Below are positions 1 through 8,242 of a stretch of 32,915 bases of DNA, piece after piece. The translations under genes were made by a program, and so were the position numbers. Numbering within the stretch: the stretch's first letter is position 1; each line of letters opens with the position of its first letter. This DNA is from Litoreibacter meonggei (GTDB lineage: Bacteria; Pseudomonadota; Alphaproteobacteria; Rhodobacterales; Rhodobacteraceae): assembly GCF_003663885.1 (NCBI RefSeq), contig NZ_RCCE01000012.1:1-32915 (forward strand), written 5' to 3'. Under the pieces are notes generated by a model that searched no databases, was not told the DNA's origin, and worked only from the letters and a program-made list of their open reading frames with translations.

Positions 1-135
1 TTGCCAGCGGCGCTGATCGCCATCGTGCTGAACCTGATCCTGCCGGAAGAGCTGTCCGGCGAGGCCACCGAAGAGGTGTCCGGCGGCATGGCAGGTCATG
101 GCGAAGGCTCCTTGCCGAAAGACGATCACGTTTGA
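1..135 (+). CDS. C-terminal end of an NCS2-type nucleobase permease (partial)
   Basis: The window opens inside a gene; the frame is open from base 1 to a TGA at 133-135 and gives 44 residues. They begin with the end of a hydrophobic segment (ALIAIVLNLILP) followed by an acidic, glycine-rich cytoplasmic tail ending KDDHV. A last helix running into NLxLP and a charged tail is what I associate with the C-terminus of NCS2 uracil/xanthine permeases, and a clear NCS2 permease lies further along on the other strand. The assignment rests on a short stretch, so the family is likely rather than certain; substrate cannot be called. The gene reads towards aceE, with a hairpin and about 160 bases between them. 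Confidence 0.5.
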   Translation: MPAALIAIVLNLILPEELSGEATEEVSGGMAGHGEGSLPKDDHV

Positions 136-143
136 ATATGCAA

Positions 144-172
144 TGTCCCGCCGCAACATGCGTGGCGGGACA
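144..172 (+). terminator. Stem-loop after the partial permease gene
   Basis: TGTCCCGCC at 144-152 is perfectly complementary to GGCGGGACA at 164-172, a 9-bp GC-rich stem with an 11-base loop, starting 8 bases after the permease stop codon. There is no T-run behind it, so it may be a weak terminator or an mRNA 3'-end stabiliser rather than a classical intrinsic terminator. Confidence 0.5.
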
Positions 173-298
173 CTCGGCGCATTGTGCGCCAAAAAAGCTG
201 GGAACTAGCTCTGGCCTTTTGATCCTAAAGCAGGCGTAATGCGGTTTGTGCCTGAAAATAGCAATTTACCCACGCCGCACGTCTATCGGAGATCCAGA

Positions 299-2956
299 AT
301 GACAATTCAAAATACCGACATTGATCCGATCGAGAGTCAGGAATGGCAAGAAGCCATTCAGGACGTGATCGAAAAAGATGGTGCCAACCGAGCCCATTAC
401 CTGCTGGACAAGGCAGTTCAGCAAGCCCGTGCCGCAGGGGCCACACTGCCGTTTTCGGCGACAACGCCTTATCAAAATACCATTCCTGCCGATGACGAGT
501 TGGCCGTGCCGGGCGATCTGGAGATGGAATGGCGCATCCGCACGATCAACCGCTGGAACGCTATGGCGACAGTGGTGCGCCGCAACAAAGAGAGCAGCGA
601 GTATGGCGGGCATATCGCCTCCTTCGCGTCCTCGGCTGTCATGTATGACATCGGGCTGAACCACTTCTGGCGCTCCAAATCCGCGATCCACGGCGGCGAT
701 CTGGTGTTCTTCCAAGGGCATGTGATCCCGGGTATCTACGCACGCTCCTTCATGGAAGGCCGGATCAGCGAAGAGCAGCTGGAAAGCTTCCGCTCCGAGG
801 TCGATGGCGGCGGTCTGTCCTCCTATCCGCACCCGTGGTTGATGCCGGATTACTGGCAGTTCCCGACCGTCTCGATGGGCCTTGGCCCGTTGATGGCGAT
901 CTATCAGGCGCGGTTCATGAAATACATGCACAACCGCGGCCATATCGACATGGCCGACCGCAAGGTCTGGGCGTTCCTCGGCGATGGCGAGATGGACGAG
1001 CCGGAAAGCCGTGGCGCGATTGATCTGGCGGCGCGCGAGGGCTTGGACAACCTGATCTTCGTGGTGAACTGCAACCTGCAACGCCTTGACGGGCCAGTGC
1101 GCGGCAACGGCAAGATCGTGCAAGAGCTGGAAGGTGACTTCCGCGGGGCTGGTTGGAACGTGATCAAGCTGCTCTGGGGCAAGGGCTGGGACGAGCTGCT
1201 GGAAAACGACAGTACCGGGCGCCTCAAGCAGTTGATGGACGAGACCGTCGACGGCGACTACCAGACCTTCAAGTCGAAGGACGGCGCTTATATCCGCAAG
1301 CATTTCTTCGGCAAATATCCCGAGACCGCTGCGTTGGTGGCCGACTGGAGCGACGAGCAAATCTGGGCGCTGCGCCGGGGCGGGCATGATCCGCAGAAAG
1401 TCTACACCGCGTTCAAGGCTGCCAGCGACACCAAAGGCCAGCCGACCTGTCTGCTGATCAAGACGGTCAAAGGCTACGGCATGGGCACGGCGGGCGAGGG
1501 GCAGAATATCACCCACTCCGCCAAGAAGTTCGCCGACAACCAGCTGCGCGAGTTCCGCGACCGGTTCGACATTCCCGTATCGGACGAAGACCTGCTGAAA
1601 GCGCCGTTTGTGGCGTTGAACAACTCCCAAAAGGCCTATCTGGCGGACCGCCGCACAGCGCTTGGCGGGGACTTCCCGAAACGCGAATGGCGCGATGCGC
1701 CGAAGCTGGAAATCCCGCCGTTGACGAAGTTCGAGGCACAGCTAAAAGGCACGGGCGATCGGGAAATCTCGACGACCATGGCCTATGTGCGCATTCTGAC
1801 GACGCTGCTGCGCGACAAGACCATCGGCAAGTTTGTGGTGCCGATTGTGCCGGACGAATCCCGCACGTTCGGCATGGAAGGGCTGTTCCGCTCGGCGGGG
1901 ATTTATAACCCGCTGGGGCAGAATTACACGCCCGAGGATGCCGACCAGATGATGTTCTACAAGGAGACGACCGACGGTCAGGTCTTGCAGGAAGGCATCA
2001 ACGAGGCCGGCGCCATGGCTGACTGGATTGCGGCGGCGACGTCCTATTCCAACCACGGCGTGCCGATGATCCCGTTCTACATCTACTACTCGATGTTCGG
2101 GCATCAACGTGTCGGCGATTTGGCATGGGCCGCAGGTGACAGCCGCGCGCGGGGCTTCTTGTTGGGGGCCACGGCGGGCCGGACCACGCTGAACGGCGAG
2201 GGGCTCCAGCACGAGGATGGCCACAGCCATATTCTGGCCGGCACCATCCCGAACTGCGTCACTTATGATCCGACCTTCAGCTACGAGGTTGCGGTGATCA
2301 TCCACAACGGCCTGCAACGCATGTTCGTCGATCAGGAGGACATCAGTTTCTATATCACCTTGATGAACGAGAACTACAGCCATCCCGATATGCCGATGGG
2401 TGCTGAGGAGGGGATCCTGCGTGGTCTCTACCGCATGACCGAGACCAAGAAGCCGGGCAAGAAGCACGTCAACCTGATGGGCTCCGGCACCATTCTGGTG
2501 CAGGCGATTGAAGCGGCGAAGATGTTGAAAGACGACTTTGGCGTCACGGCTGATATCTGGTCGGCCACCTCGTTCAACGAACTGGCCCGCGACGGTCAGG
2601 ATGCGGCGCGCCATAACCGGCTGAACCCGCTGATGGACAGCCAAGTGCCTTATGTGACCCAAGCCCTGAGCAAGGCCAAAGGCCCGATCATCGCGGCGAC
2701 GGATTACATGAAGAACTACGCCGAACAAATCCGTGCCTTCGTGCCGGGGTCCTACACCGTGCTCGGCACGGACGGCTTTGGTCGCTCCGACAGCCGGGTC
2801 AACTTGCGCCGCTTCTTCGAGGTGGACGCAAATCACATCGCCGCGGCTGCGATGGTGGACCTCTACAAGGCGGGCAACGTGACCAAGAAAGACTTGGAAG
2901 CAGCCCTCAAGAAATACGACATCGACGGCGCCAAGCCGAACCCACGGCTCGCTTAA
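299..2956 (+). CDS. aceE: Pyruvate dehydrogenase E1 component, homodimeric type
   Basis: Thiamine-diphosphate enzyme that decarboxylates pyruvate and reductively acetylates the lipoyl group of E2; cytoplasmic, first component of the pyruvate dehydrogenase complex. The product is 885 residues, close to the 887 of E. coli AceE. The ThDP motif is visible as GDG at residues 228-230 running to NCN at 257-259 (followed by LQRLDGPV), and the N-terminal E1 region has the family's GGHIASFASSA stretch. The frame is open from 239, but I chose ATG 299 because TCGGAGA lies just upstream and the next residues (MTIQNTDIDPIESQEW) match AceE N-termini. First gene of aceE-aceF-lpd, 27 bases before aceF. It is the single-chain E1, not the PdhA/PdhB pair. 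Confidence 0.96.
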   Translation: MTIQNTDIDPIESQEWQEAIQDVIEKDGANRAHYLLDKAVQQARAAGATLPFSATTPYQNTIPADDELAVPGDLEMEWRIRTINRWNAMATVVRRNKESSEYGGHIASFASSAVMYDIGLNHFWRSKSAIHGGDLVFFQGHVIPGIYARSFMEGRISEEQLESFRSEVDGGGLSSYPHPWLMPDYWQFPTVSMGLGPLMAIYQARFMKYMHNRGHIDMADRKVWAFLGDGEMDEPESRGAIDLAAREGLDNLIFVVNCNLQRLDGPVRGNGKIVQELEGDFRGAGWNVIKLLWGKGWDELLENDSTGRLKQLMDETVDGDYQTFKSKDGAYIRKHFFGKYPETAALVADWSDEQIWALRRGGHDPQKVYTAFKAASDTKGQPTCLLIKTVKGYGMGTAGEGQNITHSAKKFADNQLREFRDRFDIPVSDEDLLKAPFVALNNSQKAYLADRRTALGGDFPKREWRDAPKLEIPPLTKFEAQLKGTGDREISTTMAYVRILTTLLRDKTIGKFVVPIVPDESRTFGMEGLFRSAGIYNPLGQNYTPEDADQMMFYKETTDGQVLQEGINEAGAMADWIAAATSYSNHGVPMIPFYIYYSMFGHQRVGDLAWAAGDSRARGFLLGATAGRTTLNGEGLQHEDGHSHILAGTIPNCVTYDPTFSYEVAVIIHNGLQRMFVDQEDISFYITLMNENYSHPDMPMGAEEGILRGLYRMTETKKPGKKHVNLMGSGTILVQAIEAAKMLKDDFGVTADIWSATSFNELARDGQDAARHNRLNPLMDSQVPYVTQALSKAKGPIIAATDYMKNYAEQIRAFVPGSYTVLGTDGFGRSDSRVNLRRFFEVDANHIAAAAMVDLYKAGNVTKKDLEAALKKYDIDGAKPNPRLA

Positions 2957-2983
2957 TCAGCGCTTGAGAGAAGGAACAAACTT

Positions 2984-4249
2984 ATGACTATTGAAATTAC
3001 AGTCCCTGACATCGGTGACTTCGACGAAGTGCCGGTGGTTTCCATTCTGGTCAGCGTCGGTGACACCGTCGCAGTGGAAGACCCGCTGGTAGAGTTGGAA
3101 AGCGACAAGGCCACGATGGAGGTCCCAAGCTCGGCCGCCGGTGTGGTCAAGGAAATCAAGGTTGCCGAAGGAGACAAGGTCTCTATGGGCTCGATATTGC
3201 TTGTGCTGGAAGGTGACGTAGCAAGTGCTGCGGCTCCTGCGGCTCCTGCGGCTGAAACGGCACCCGCTCCTGCTGCCGCTCCCGCGGCGACACCTGCACC
3301 CGCAGCGGCACCCGCTCCGGCAGCGGTGGTCGACAGCGGCTTCTCCAAATCCCACGCATCGCCGTCAGTGCGCGCCTTTGCACGTCAGCTGGAAATCGAC
3401 ATCACCAAGGTAAACGGCACGGGCCGCAAGGGCCGTATCCTGCGTGAGGATGTGACCAAGTTCCTGAAATCCAACACGGCTTCTGCCCCTGCGGGCGCAA
3501 GCGGTGGCGGCATGGGCATCCCACCAATGCCAGCCGTGGATTTCTCGAAATTCGGCCCCGTCGAGGACGTCGAGATGCCCCGCATCAAGAAACTGTCCGG
3601 TCCGGCGCTGCACCGCGCTTGGCTCAACATCCCGCACGTCACAGTGGATGAAGAGGCGGACATCACCGAGTTGGACAAGTACCGCAAGGAGCTCGATACC
3701 GCCGCTAAAGAGCAAGGCTACCGCGTTACGCTGCTGAGCTTTGTGATCAAGGCCTGCGTCTCGGCGCTGAAAGAGCATTGGGAGGTCAATTCCTCAATCC
3801 ATCCCGACGGCGACAAGCTGATCAAGAAGAACTTCTACAACATCGGGTTCGCGGCGGACACGCCTCAAGGTCTGATGGTTCCTGTGATCAAGGATGCCGA
3901 CCGCAAGGGGATCGTCGAGATTTCCAAAGAGTTGGGCTCGCTGTCTCTGGCGGCGCGTGAAGGCAAGCTGAAAGGTCCCGACATGCAGGGCGCGACCTTC
4001 ACGATCTCGTCTCTGGGTGGCATTGGCGGCACGGGCTTTACGCCCATCGTCAACGCGCCGGAGGTTGCGATCCTTGGTCTGACCCGCGCCAAGATGGCCC
4101 CTGTCTGGAATGGTGAGGAGTTTGTGCCCCGCCTGATGCAGCCCTTGTCGCTGTCCTTCGACCACCGCGCCATAGATGGCGCTTTGGGCGCGCGCTTCAA
4201 CGCGTCGCTGAAACACCTGCTCGGCGACGTGCGCCGGCTGATGTTGTAA
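2984..4249 (+). CDS. aceF: Dihydrolipoyllysine acetyltransferase, pyruvate dehydrogenase E2
   Basis: Core of the pyruvate dehydrogenase complex; moves the acetyl group from lipoyl-lysine to CoA. The 421 residues show one lipoyl domain (about 1-78) with the lipoylation site [10 protein letters not shown] at Lys42, an Ala/Pro-rich flexible linker (about 80-115), a peripheral subunit-binding domain (about 124-160, [11 protein letters not shown]) and the acyltransferase domain (about 195-421) with DHRAIDG near the end (His394, Asp398 catalytic). E. coli AceF has three lipoyl domains; a single one is common elsewhere. A GAGAAGG Shine-Dalgarno precedes the ATG. Between aceE and lpd with short gaps, so one operon. 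The pyruvate assignment, rather than 2-oxoglutarate, comes from the neighbouring aceE. Confidence 0.96.
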   Translation: MTIEITVPDIGDFDEVPVVSILVSVGDTVAVEDPLVELESDKATMEVPSSAAGVVKEIKVAEGDKVSMGSILLVLEGDVASAAAPAAPAAETAPAPAAAPAATPAPAAAPAPAAVVDSGFSKSHASPSVRAFARQLEIDITKVNGTGRKGRILREDVTKFLKSNTASAPAGASGGGMGIPPMPAVDFSKFGPVEDVEMPRIKKLSGPALHRAWLNIPHVTVDEEADITELDKYRKELDTAAKEQGYRVTLLSFVIKACVSALKEHWEVNSSIHPDGDKLIKKNFYNIGFAADTPQGLMVPVIKDADRKGIVEISKELGSLSLAAREGKLKGPDMQGATFTISSLGGIGGTGFTPIVNAPEVAILGLTRAKMAPVWNGEEFVPRLMQPLSLSFDHRAIDGALGARFNASLKHLLGDVRRLML

Positions 4250-4262
4250 GGGGGGCGTTCAG

Positions 4263-6005
4263 ATGGAAGTCAAAGTACCCGATATCGGTGATTTCTCCGA
4301 TGTACCCGTCATCAGCATTCTGGTCTCCGTGGGCGACACGGTCGCCGAGGAAGACCCGCTGATCGAGCTGGAAAGCGACAAAGCCACGCTGGAGGTCCCA
4401 AGCCCCGCCGCTGGTGTGGTGAAAGAGATCAAGCTGTCCGAGGGCGATAAGGTCTCGATGGGCGCTGTCATCATGGTGCTGGAAGGCGCTGGCGCGGCGG
4501 AAGCGCCTGCCGAAGCGGCACCTGCACCTGCGGCGACTCCTGCTGCCCCGACCGCAACCGCGCCTACAGGCACGGCCACCGGACCGGGCGATATCCATGC
4601 CGAAGTTGTTGTTCTGGGCTCCGGCCCCGGCGGCTATACAGCGGCGTTCCGCGCGGCGGATCTGGGCAAGAATGTCGTGCTGATCGAGAAGAACCCGACC
4701 CTTGGCGGTGTCTGCCTGAACGTGGGCTGTATCCCGTCAAAGGCGCTGCTGCACGTGGCCAAAGTTCTAACTGAGGCTGACGAGATGGCGGCCCATGGTG
4801 TCACCTTCGCCAAGCCGAAGATTGATCTGGACGCCTTGCGCGGCTGGAAAGACTCGGTCGTGGGGCAGTTGACTGGCGGTCTCGACGGCTTGGCCAAGGC
4901 GCGCAAGGTGACCACCGTGCGCGGCACGGGGCGCTTCACCGGTCCCAACATGATCGAGGTCACCGGCGACGACGGCACCAAGACGGTCAGCTTTGATCAA
5001 TGCATCATCGCGGCAGGCTCGGAGCCTGTGGAGTTGCCGTTCATCCCGCATGATGATCCTCGCGTGCTCGACAGCACGGGTGCGTTGGAACTCAAGGATA
5101 TCCCGAAGCGCATGCTGATCCTTGGCGGTGGTATCATCGGTCTGGAAATGGCCTGCGTCTATGACGCGCTCGGGGCGAAAATCTCCGTCGTCGAGTTCAT
5201 GGATCAGTTGATGCCCGGCGCCGACAAGGACATGGTCAAGCCGCTGCAAACGCGGATTGCAAAGCGGTATGAAAAGATCATGCTGAAAACCAAGGTCACC
5301 GCGATGGAGGCTCAGAAGAAGGGCCTGAAAGTGACCTTCGAGGACGACAAGGGCGAGATCACCACCGACACGTTCGACAAGGTCCTCGTCTCGGTCGGGC
5401 GTCGCCCGAACGGCAAGCTGATCAACGCCGAGGCCGCAGGTGTCGCCGTGGATGAACGCGGCTTTATCGCCGTCGACAACCAGCAACGCACGGGCGTGCC
5501 GCATATCTTCGCCATCGGCGATGTGGTGGGCCAACCGATGCTGGCGCACAAGGCGGTGCATGAAGGCAAGGTCGCGGCAGAGGTGTGTGCCGGTGAAAAC
5601 CGCGCCTTCGACGCGCTGGTGATCCCGTCGGTGGCCTATACCGACCCCGAGGTCGCGTGGGTTGGCATCACGGAAACCGAGGCCAAGGCCAAGGGGCTGA
5701 AAGTCGGCAAGGGTGTGTTCCCATGGGCGGCCTCCGGTCGGGCGCTGTCCAACGCACGGTCCGAGGGGATGACCAAGGTGATCTTCGACCCAACCGACGA
5801 CCGTGTCGTTGGCGCGGCCATTGTCGGCACCAATGCCGGTGATCTAATTGCAGAGGTGGCGTTGGCCATCGAGATGGGGTGCGATGCGACCGATCTAGGC
5901 CACACGATCCATCCGCACCCGACCTTGTCGGAAACGTTGAACTTCGCGGCCGAAATGTTTGAAGGCACAATCACCGACCTGATGCCGCCGAAAAAGCGGC
6001 ACTAG
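4263..6005 (+). CDS. lpd: Dihydrolipoamide dehydrogenase (E3) with N-terminal lipoyl domain
   Basis: FAD enzyme that reoxidises dihydrolipoyl groups with NAD+, completing the pyruvate dehydrogenase cycle. Of 580 residues the first ~75 are a lipoyl domain closely resembling that of the adjacent aceF (lipoyl lysine Lys40 in [10 protein letters not shown]), followed by an Ala/Pro/Thr linker (about 76-108). The E3 body starts with the FAD motif [10 protein letters not shown] (from 119), the redox disulfide Cys151/Cys156 in [12 protein letters not shown], an NAD-binding LGGGIIGLE stretch, and the C-terminal His552/Glu557 pair in HPHPTLSE. Typical E3 proteins are about 465-480 residues; the extra length is the lipoyl domain and linker. 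Fourteen bases after aceF; last gene of the operon, followed by a strong terminator. Confidence 0.96.
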   Translation: MEVKVPDIGDFSDVPVISILVSVGDTVAEEDPLIELESDKATLEVPSPAAGVVKEIKLSEGDKVSMGAVIMVLEGAGAAEAPAEAAPAPAATPAAPTATAPTGTATGPGDIHAEVVVLGSGPGGYTAAFRAADLGKNVVLIEKNPTLGGVCLNVGCIPSKALLHVAKVLTEADEMAAHGVTFAKPKIDLDALRGWKDSVVGQLTGGLDGLAKARKVTTVRGTGRFTGPNMIEVTGDDGTKTVSFDQCIIAAGSEPVELPFIPHDDPRVLDSTGALELKDIPKRMLILGGGIIGLEMACVYDALGAKISVVEFMDQLMPGADKDMVKPLQTRIAKRYEKIMLKTKVTAMEAQKKGLKVTFEDDKGEITTDTFDKVLVSVGRRPNGKLINAEAAGVAVDERGFIAVDNQQRTGVPHIFAIGDVVGQPMLAHKAVHEGKVAAEVCAGENRAFDALVIPSVAYTDPEVAWVGITETEAKAKGLKVGKGVFPWAASGRALSNARSEGMTKVIFDPTDDRVVGAAIVGTNAGDLIAEVALAIEMGCDATDLGHTIHPHPTLSETLNFAAEMFEGTITDLMPPKKRH

Positions 6006-6027
6006 GTTTCAATCGAAATGAGGTTGG

Positions 6028-6057
6028 AAAAGCGCGTCCCTTGGGGCGCGCTTTTTT
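6028..6057 (+). terminator. Bidirectional intrinsic terminator
   Basis: AAAAGCGCG (6028-6036) pairs with CGCGCTTTT, extended inward by CCC/GGG, and a T-run reaches 6057. Because the stem carries A's on one side and T's on the other it can act on both strands: it ends aceE-aceF-lpd and also the convergent channel gene, whose TAA stop (6056-6058) lies within the tract. Confidence 0.9.
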
Positions 6058-6568
6058 AGTTTGCGACCTCGAATAGCAGTAGCATTCCCGGCAGCCACGC
6101 GGTGAAGACGCCACAGAATAGTGTGAAATAGGCGGCCAGCTTCTGGATCGGCTTTTGCACGGTGAGGAGCACGAAGTAGACGAACCAAAGCGCCGCCCAA
6201 GCGGTCCACGAGAAGGCCAGCCAGACCGACATCAGGCTATCGGCTTCGGTAAAGCTCAGCAACGCCACAGGCACGACCGTTACAGACACGAACAGGCTGA
6301 ACCAGCCTAGGCCACGCCCGTCGCAATCTTGCAGCCGGTTATAGGCGACCCACAGATAGGTGATAGCAAAAAGCAGTGTCATGGCGGCGGCTCTGACGTC
6401 TGCAATCGTATCTGCGAAGACCGCTGAATGAATCGCCACAAGGAACGATATCGTCGCGACGGACAGATTGATGAGGATGATTTCGCGATCCTCTACCCGT
6501 CCCGAAAGCCATAGCCCGTTCAGGATGAGAACAGCCCCGACATAGAGCAATGATAACCCAAGTAGCAT
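6056..6568 (-). CDS. AmiS/UreI-family urea or amide channel
   Basis: Small integral membrane protein (170 residues, about six predicted helices) beginning MLLGLSLLYVGAVLILNG, which closely resembles the start of Helicobacter UreI. Later segments (LLFAITYLWVAYN, GLGWFSLFVSVTVVPVALLS, VFTAWLPGMLL) also follow the UreI/AmiS pattern. Members let urea or short amides cross the inner membrane. The frame is open to 6622, but ATG 6568 is preceded by AAAGGA at a 7-base spacing and gives the canonical N-terminus. It lies downstream of the NCS2 permease on the same strand, with a stem-loop between them. No urease or amidase genes are in the window. Context with the purine permease and uglY suggests urea release or uptake during purine breakdown; that is inference. 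Confidence 0.85.
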   Translation of the reverse strand: MLLGLSLLYVGAVLILNGLWLSGRVEDREIILINLSVATISFLVAIHSAVFADTIADVRAAAMTLLFAITYLWVAYNRLQDCDGRGLGWFSLFVSVTVVPVALLSFTEADSLMSVWLAFSWTAWAALWFVYFVLLTVQKPIQKLAAYFTLFCGVFTAWLPGMLLLFEVAN

Positions 6569-6611
6569 AAATCGATCCTTTGGTGGGGCATTGGCACCCG
6601 TTAGACGAGCG

Positions 6612-6637
6612 AAAGGGGCCAAACGGCCCCCTTCCTT
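6612..6637 (-). terminator. Stem-loop between the NCS2 permease and channel genes
   Basis: On the minus strand a GGGGCC stem with a GTTT loop and GGCCCC partner (6615-6630) is followed by TTTCG. It lies between the permease stop (6662-6664) and the channel start (6568), so it is a weak terminator or attenuator separating the two. Confidence 0.5.
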
Positions 6638-6661
6638 ATCTTGCAGTGATGGAGGTCGGAA

Positions 6662-8152
6662 CTAGTGACCGCCATCCGACTGAAGTGCCGCTTCGCGCAG
6701 ATCATCTTCCGAGATGTCTTTCGCACCGTTGAACACGACGTTCAGACCGACAGCAGAGATTGCGGCCAGAAGGATGCCGGAGTGGATCAGCGGCTCGATC
6801 GCGTGTGGCAGGTGCATGGTGAACTGAGGCGCGATCAACGGGATCATGCCCAGACCAAGCGAGATTGCCACGATCAGACCGTTGAAACGGTTGGTCTTGA
6901 AGTCCACCGCGCCAAGGATGCGCACACCGGTGGCTGCAACCATGCCGAACATCACCAAACCGGCACCGCCAAGGACGGCGACGGGCAGGGACTCGACCAA
7001 GGCACCCATTTTAGGCACCAAGCCCAGCACGATCATGATCGCACCACCGGCCACACAGACATAGCGCGACCGGATACCTGTCACACCGACGAGGCCGACG
7101 TTCTGGCTGAACGAGGTGTAGGGGAAGGTGTTGAACAGGCCGCCGATCACGGTGCCCAGACCATCAGTACGCAGACCAGCGGACAGGGATGGGCGCTCGA
7201 TCTTCTTTTCGCACATCTCACCCAAGGCAAGGAACATTCCGGTGGATTCGATCATCACGACGATCATCACAAGGGTCATGGTTATGATCATGATAGGGTC
7301 AAAGATCGGCACGCCCCAACGCAGCGGGGTAATCAGCTCGAACCAGCCAGCGTGGCCGACCTTGTCGAAATGCATCAGTCCCATTGCGGATGCGGCAAGA
7401 GCGCCTACGACGATACCGATCAGCACAGAGATGTTGGCGAAGAAGCCCGTGGTGAATTTCATGATCAAAACAATGGTAGTCAACACAATGCCGGAGATCA
7501 GCATGTTTTGTGGAGTTGCATAGGCAATATTGTCCATCGACGGCGCAATTTTCAGACCCTGCGGGATTTCAGGGATAGCACCTGCACCCAGTGCTTTGAC
7601 CTGATCCAGCCAAGCTGTGTGCTCGGGATTTACGATGCTTGGGGCCGTGGGGCCGAACGGAAGGCCGAAGATCCAGTTGATCCCAACGCGCATCAGTGTA
7701 ACGCCGATGACCAGAATGATCGTGCCGGTCACAACGGGCGGGAAGAACCGCAGCATTCGGCTAATTAGCGGCGCGATCAGCATCGCGATGATGCCGGCAC
7801 CGATGATGGCGCCGAAGATCATTCGCGCGCCGTCCAAGCCGGGGTTGGCAACGGCGATGGACACCATCGGGCCAACGGAGGCGAAGGTCACACCCATCAT
7901 GACGGGCAGCTTGATGCCGAACCATTTGGAAGCACCCATCGACTGGATGATCGTGACGACACCGCACACAAACAGGTCGGCAGAAATCAGAAACGCGACC
8001 TGTTCAGGGTCAAGTTTCAGAACTCGGCCAACGATGAGCGGCACCGCGATGGCACCGGCATACATAACAAGGACGTGTTGCAGTCCCAACGTAAAGAGTC
8101 GGCCAGCTGGCAACCTCTCGTTGACGGCGTCGGCCGTGGCAGTAATAGACAT
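6662..8152 (-). CDS. NCS2-family nucleobase permease, xanthine/urate type
   Basis: Nucleobase:cation symporter-2 protein of 496 residues with about 12-14 membrane segments, inner membrane. Family features visible are QHVLVMYAGAIAVPLIVG near the N-terminus, LPVMMGVTFASVGPM, FPPVVTGTIILVIG, and the signature around SFSQNVGLVGVTGIRSRYV, in which the QN pair and following VTGxxSRYV are characteristic of the xanthine/uric-acid branch rather than UraA-type uracil carriers. Start chosen at ATG 8152, behind a GAGGAGAA Shine-Dalgarno, although the frame extends upstream. Next to maeB and the channel gene on the same strand. Uptake of xanthine or urate would fit uglY about 8 kb away; substrate is inferred from motif and context, not proven. 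Confidence 0.85.
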   Translation of the reverse strand: MSITATADAVNERLPAGRLFTLGLQHVLVMYAGAIAVPLIVGRVLKLDPEQVAFLISADLFVCGVVTIIQSMGASKWFGIKLPVMMGVTFASVGPMVSIAVANPGLDGARMIFGAIIGAGIIAMLIAPLISRMLRFFPPVVTGTIILVIGVTLMRVGINWIFGLPFGPTAPSIVNPEHTAWLDQVKALGAGAIPEIPQGLKIAPSMDNIAYATPQNMLISGIVLTTIVLIMKFTTGFFANISVLIGIVVGALAASAMGLMHFDKVGHAGWFELITPLRWGVPIFDPIMIITMTLVMIVVMIESTGMFLALGEMCEKKIERPSLSAGLRTDGLGTVIGGLFNTFPYTSFSQNVGLVGVTGIRSRYVCVAGGAIMIVLGLVPKMGALVESLPVAVLGGAGLVMFGMVAATGVRILGAVDFKTNRFNGLIVAISLGLGMIPLIAPQFTMHLPHAIEPLIHSGILLAAISAVGLNVVFNGAKDISEDDLREAALQSDGGH

Positions 8153-8242
8153 GGGGTTCTCCTCGTTAAGTCCAGATGTTTCGCTCTGGGGCGTGGTTGG
8201 GGATGGTGCGGGTCGGTGTATCAGGCCGACCCGCACCGCTAT

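Noticed and set aside
176-196. GGCGCA-TTG-TGCGCC hairpin followed by six A's
   Set aside because: The A-run would have to be a T-run after the stem to act as a terminator; on the minus strand the T's precede the stem, so orientation is wrong.
266-1630. 454-codon open frame on the minus strand
   Set aside because: Antisense of aceE; no recognisable motifs and low-complexity composition.
6665-7768. 367-codon open frame on the plus strand
   Set aside because: Opposite the NCS2 permease; Asp/His/Gln-rich composition is the complement of hydrophobic codons, not a real protein.
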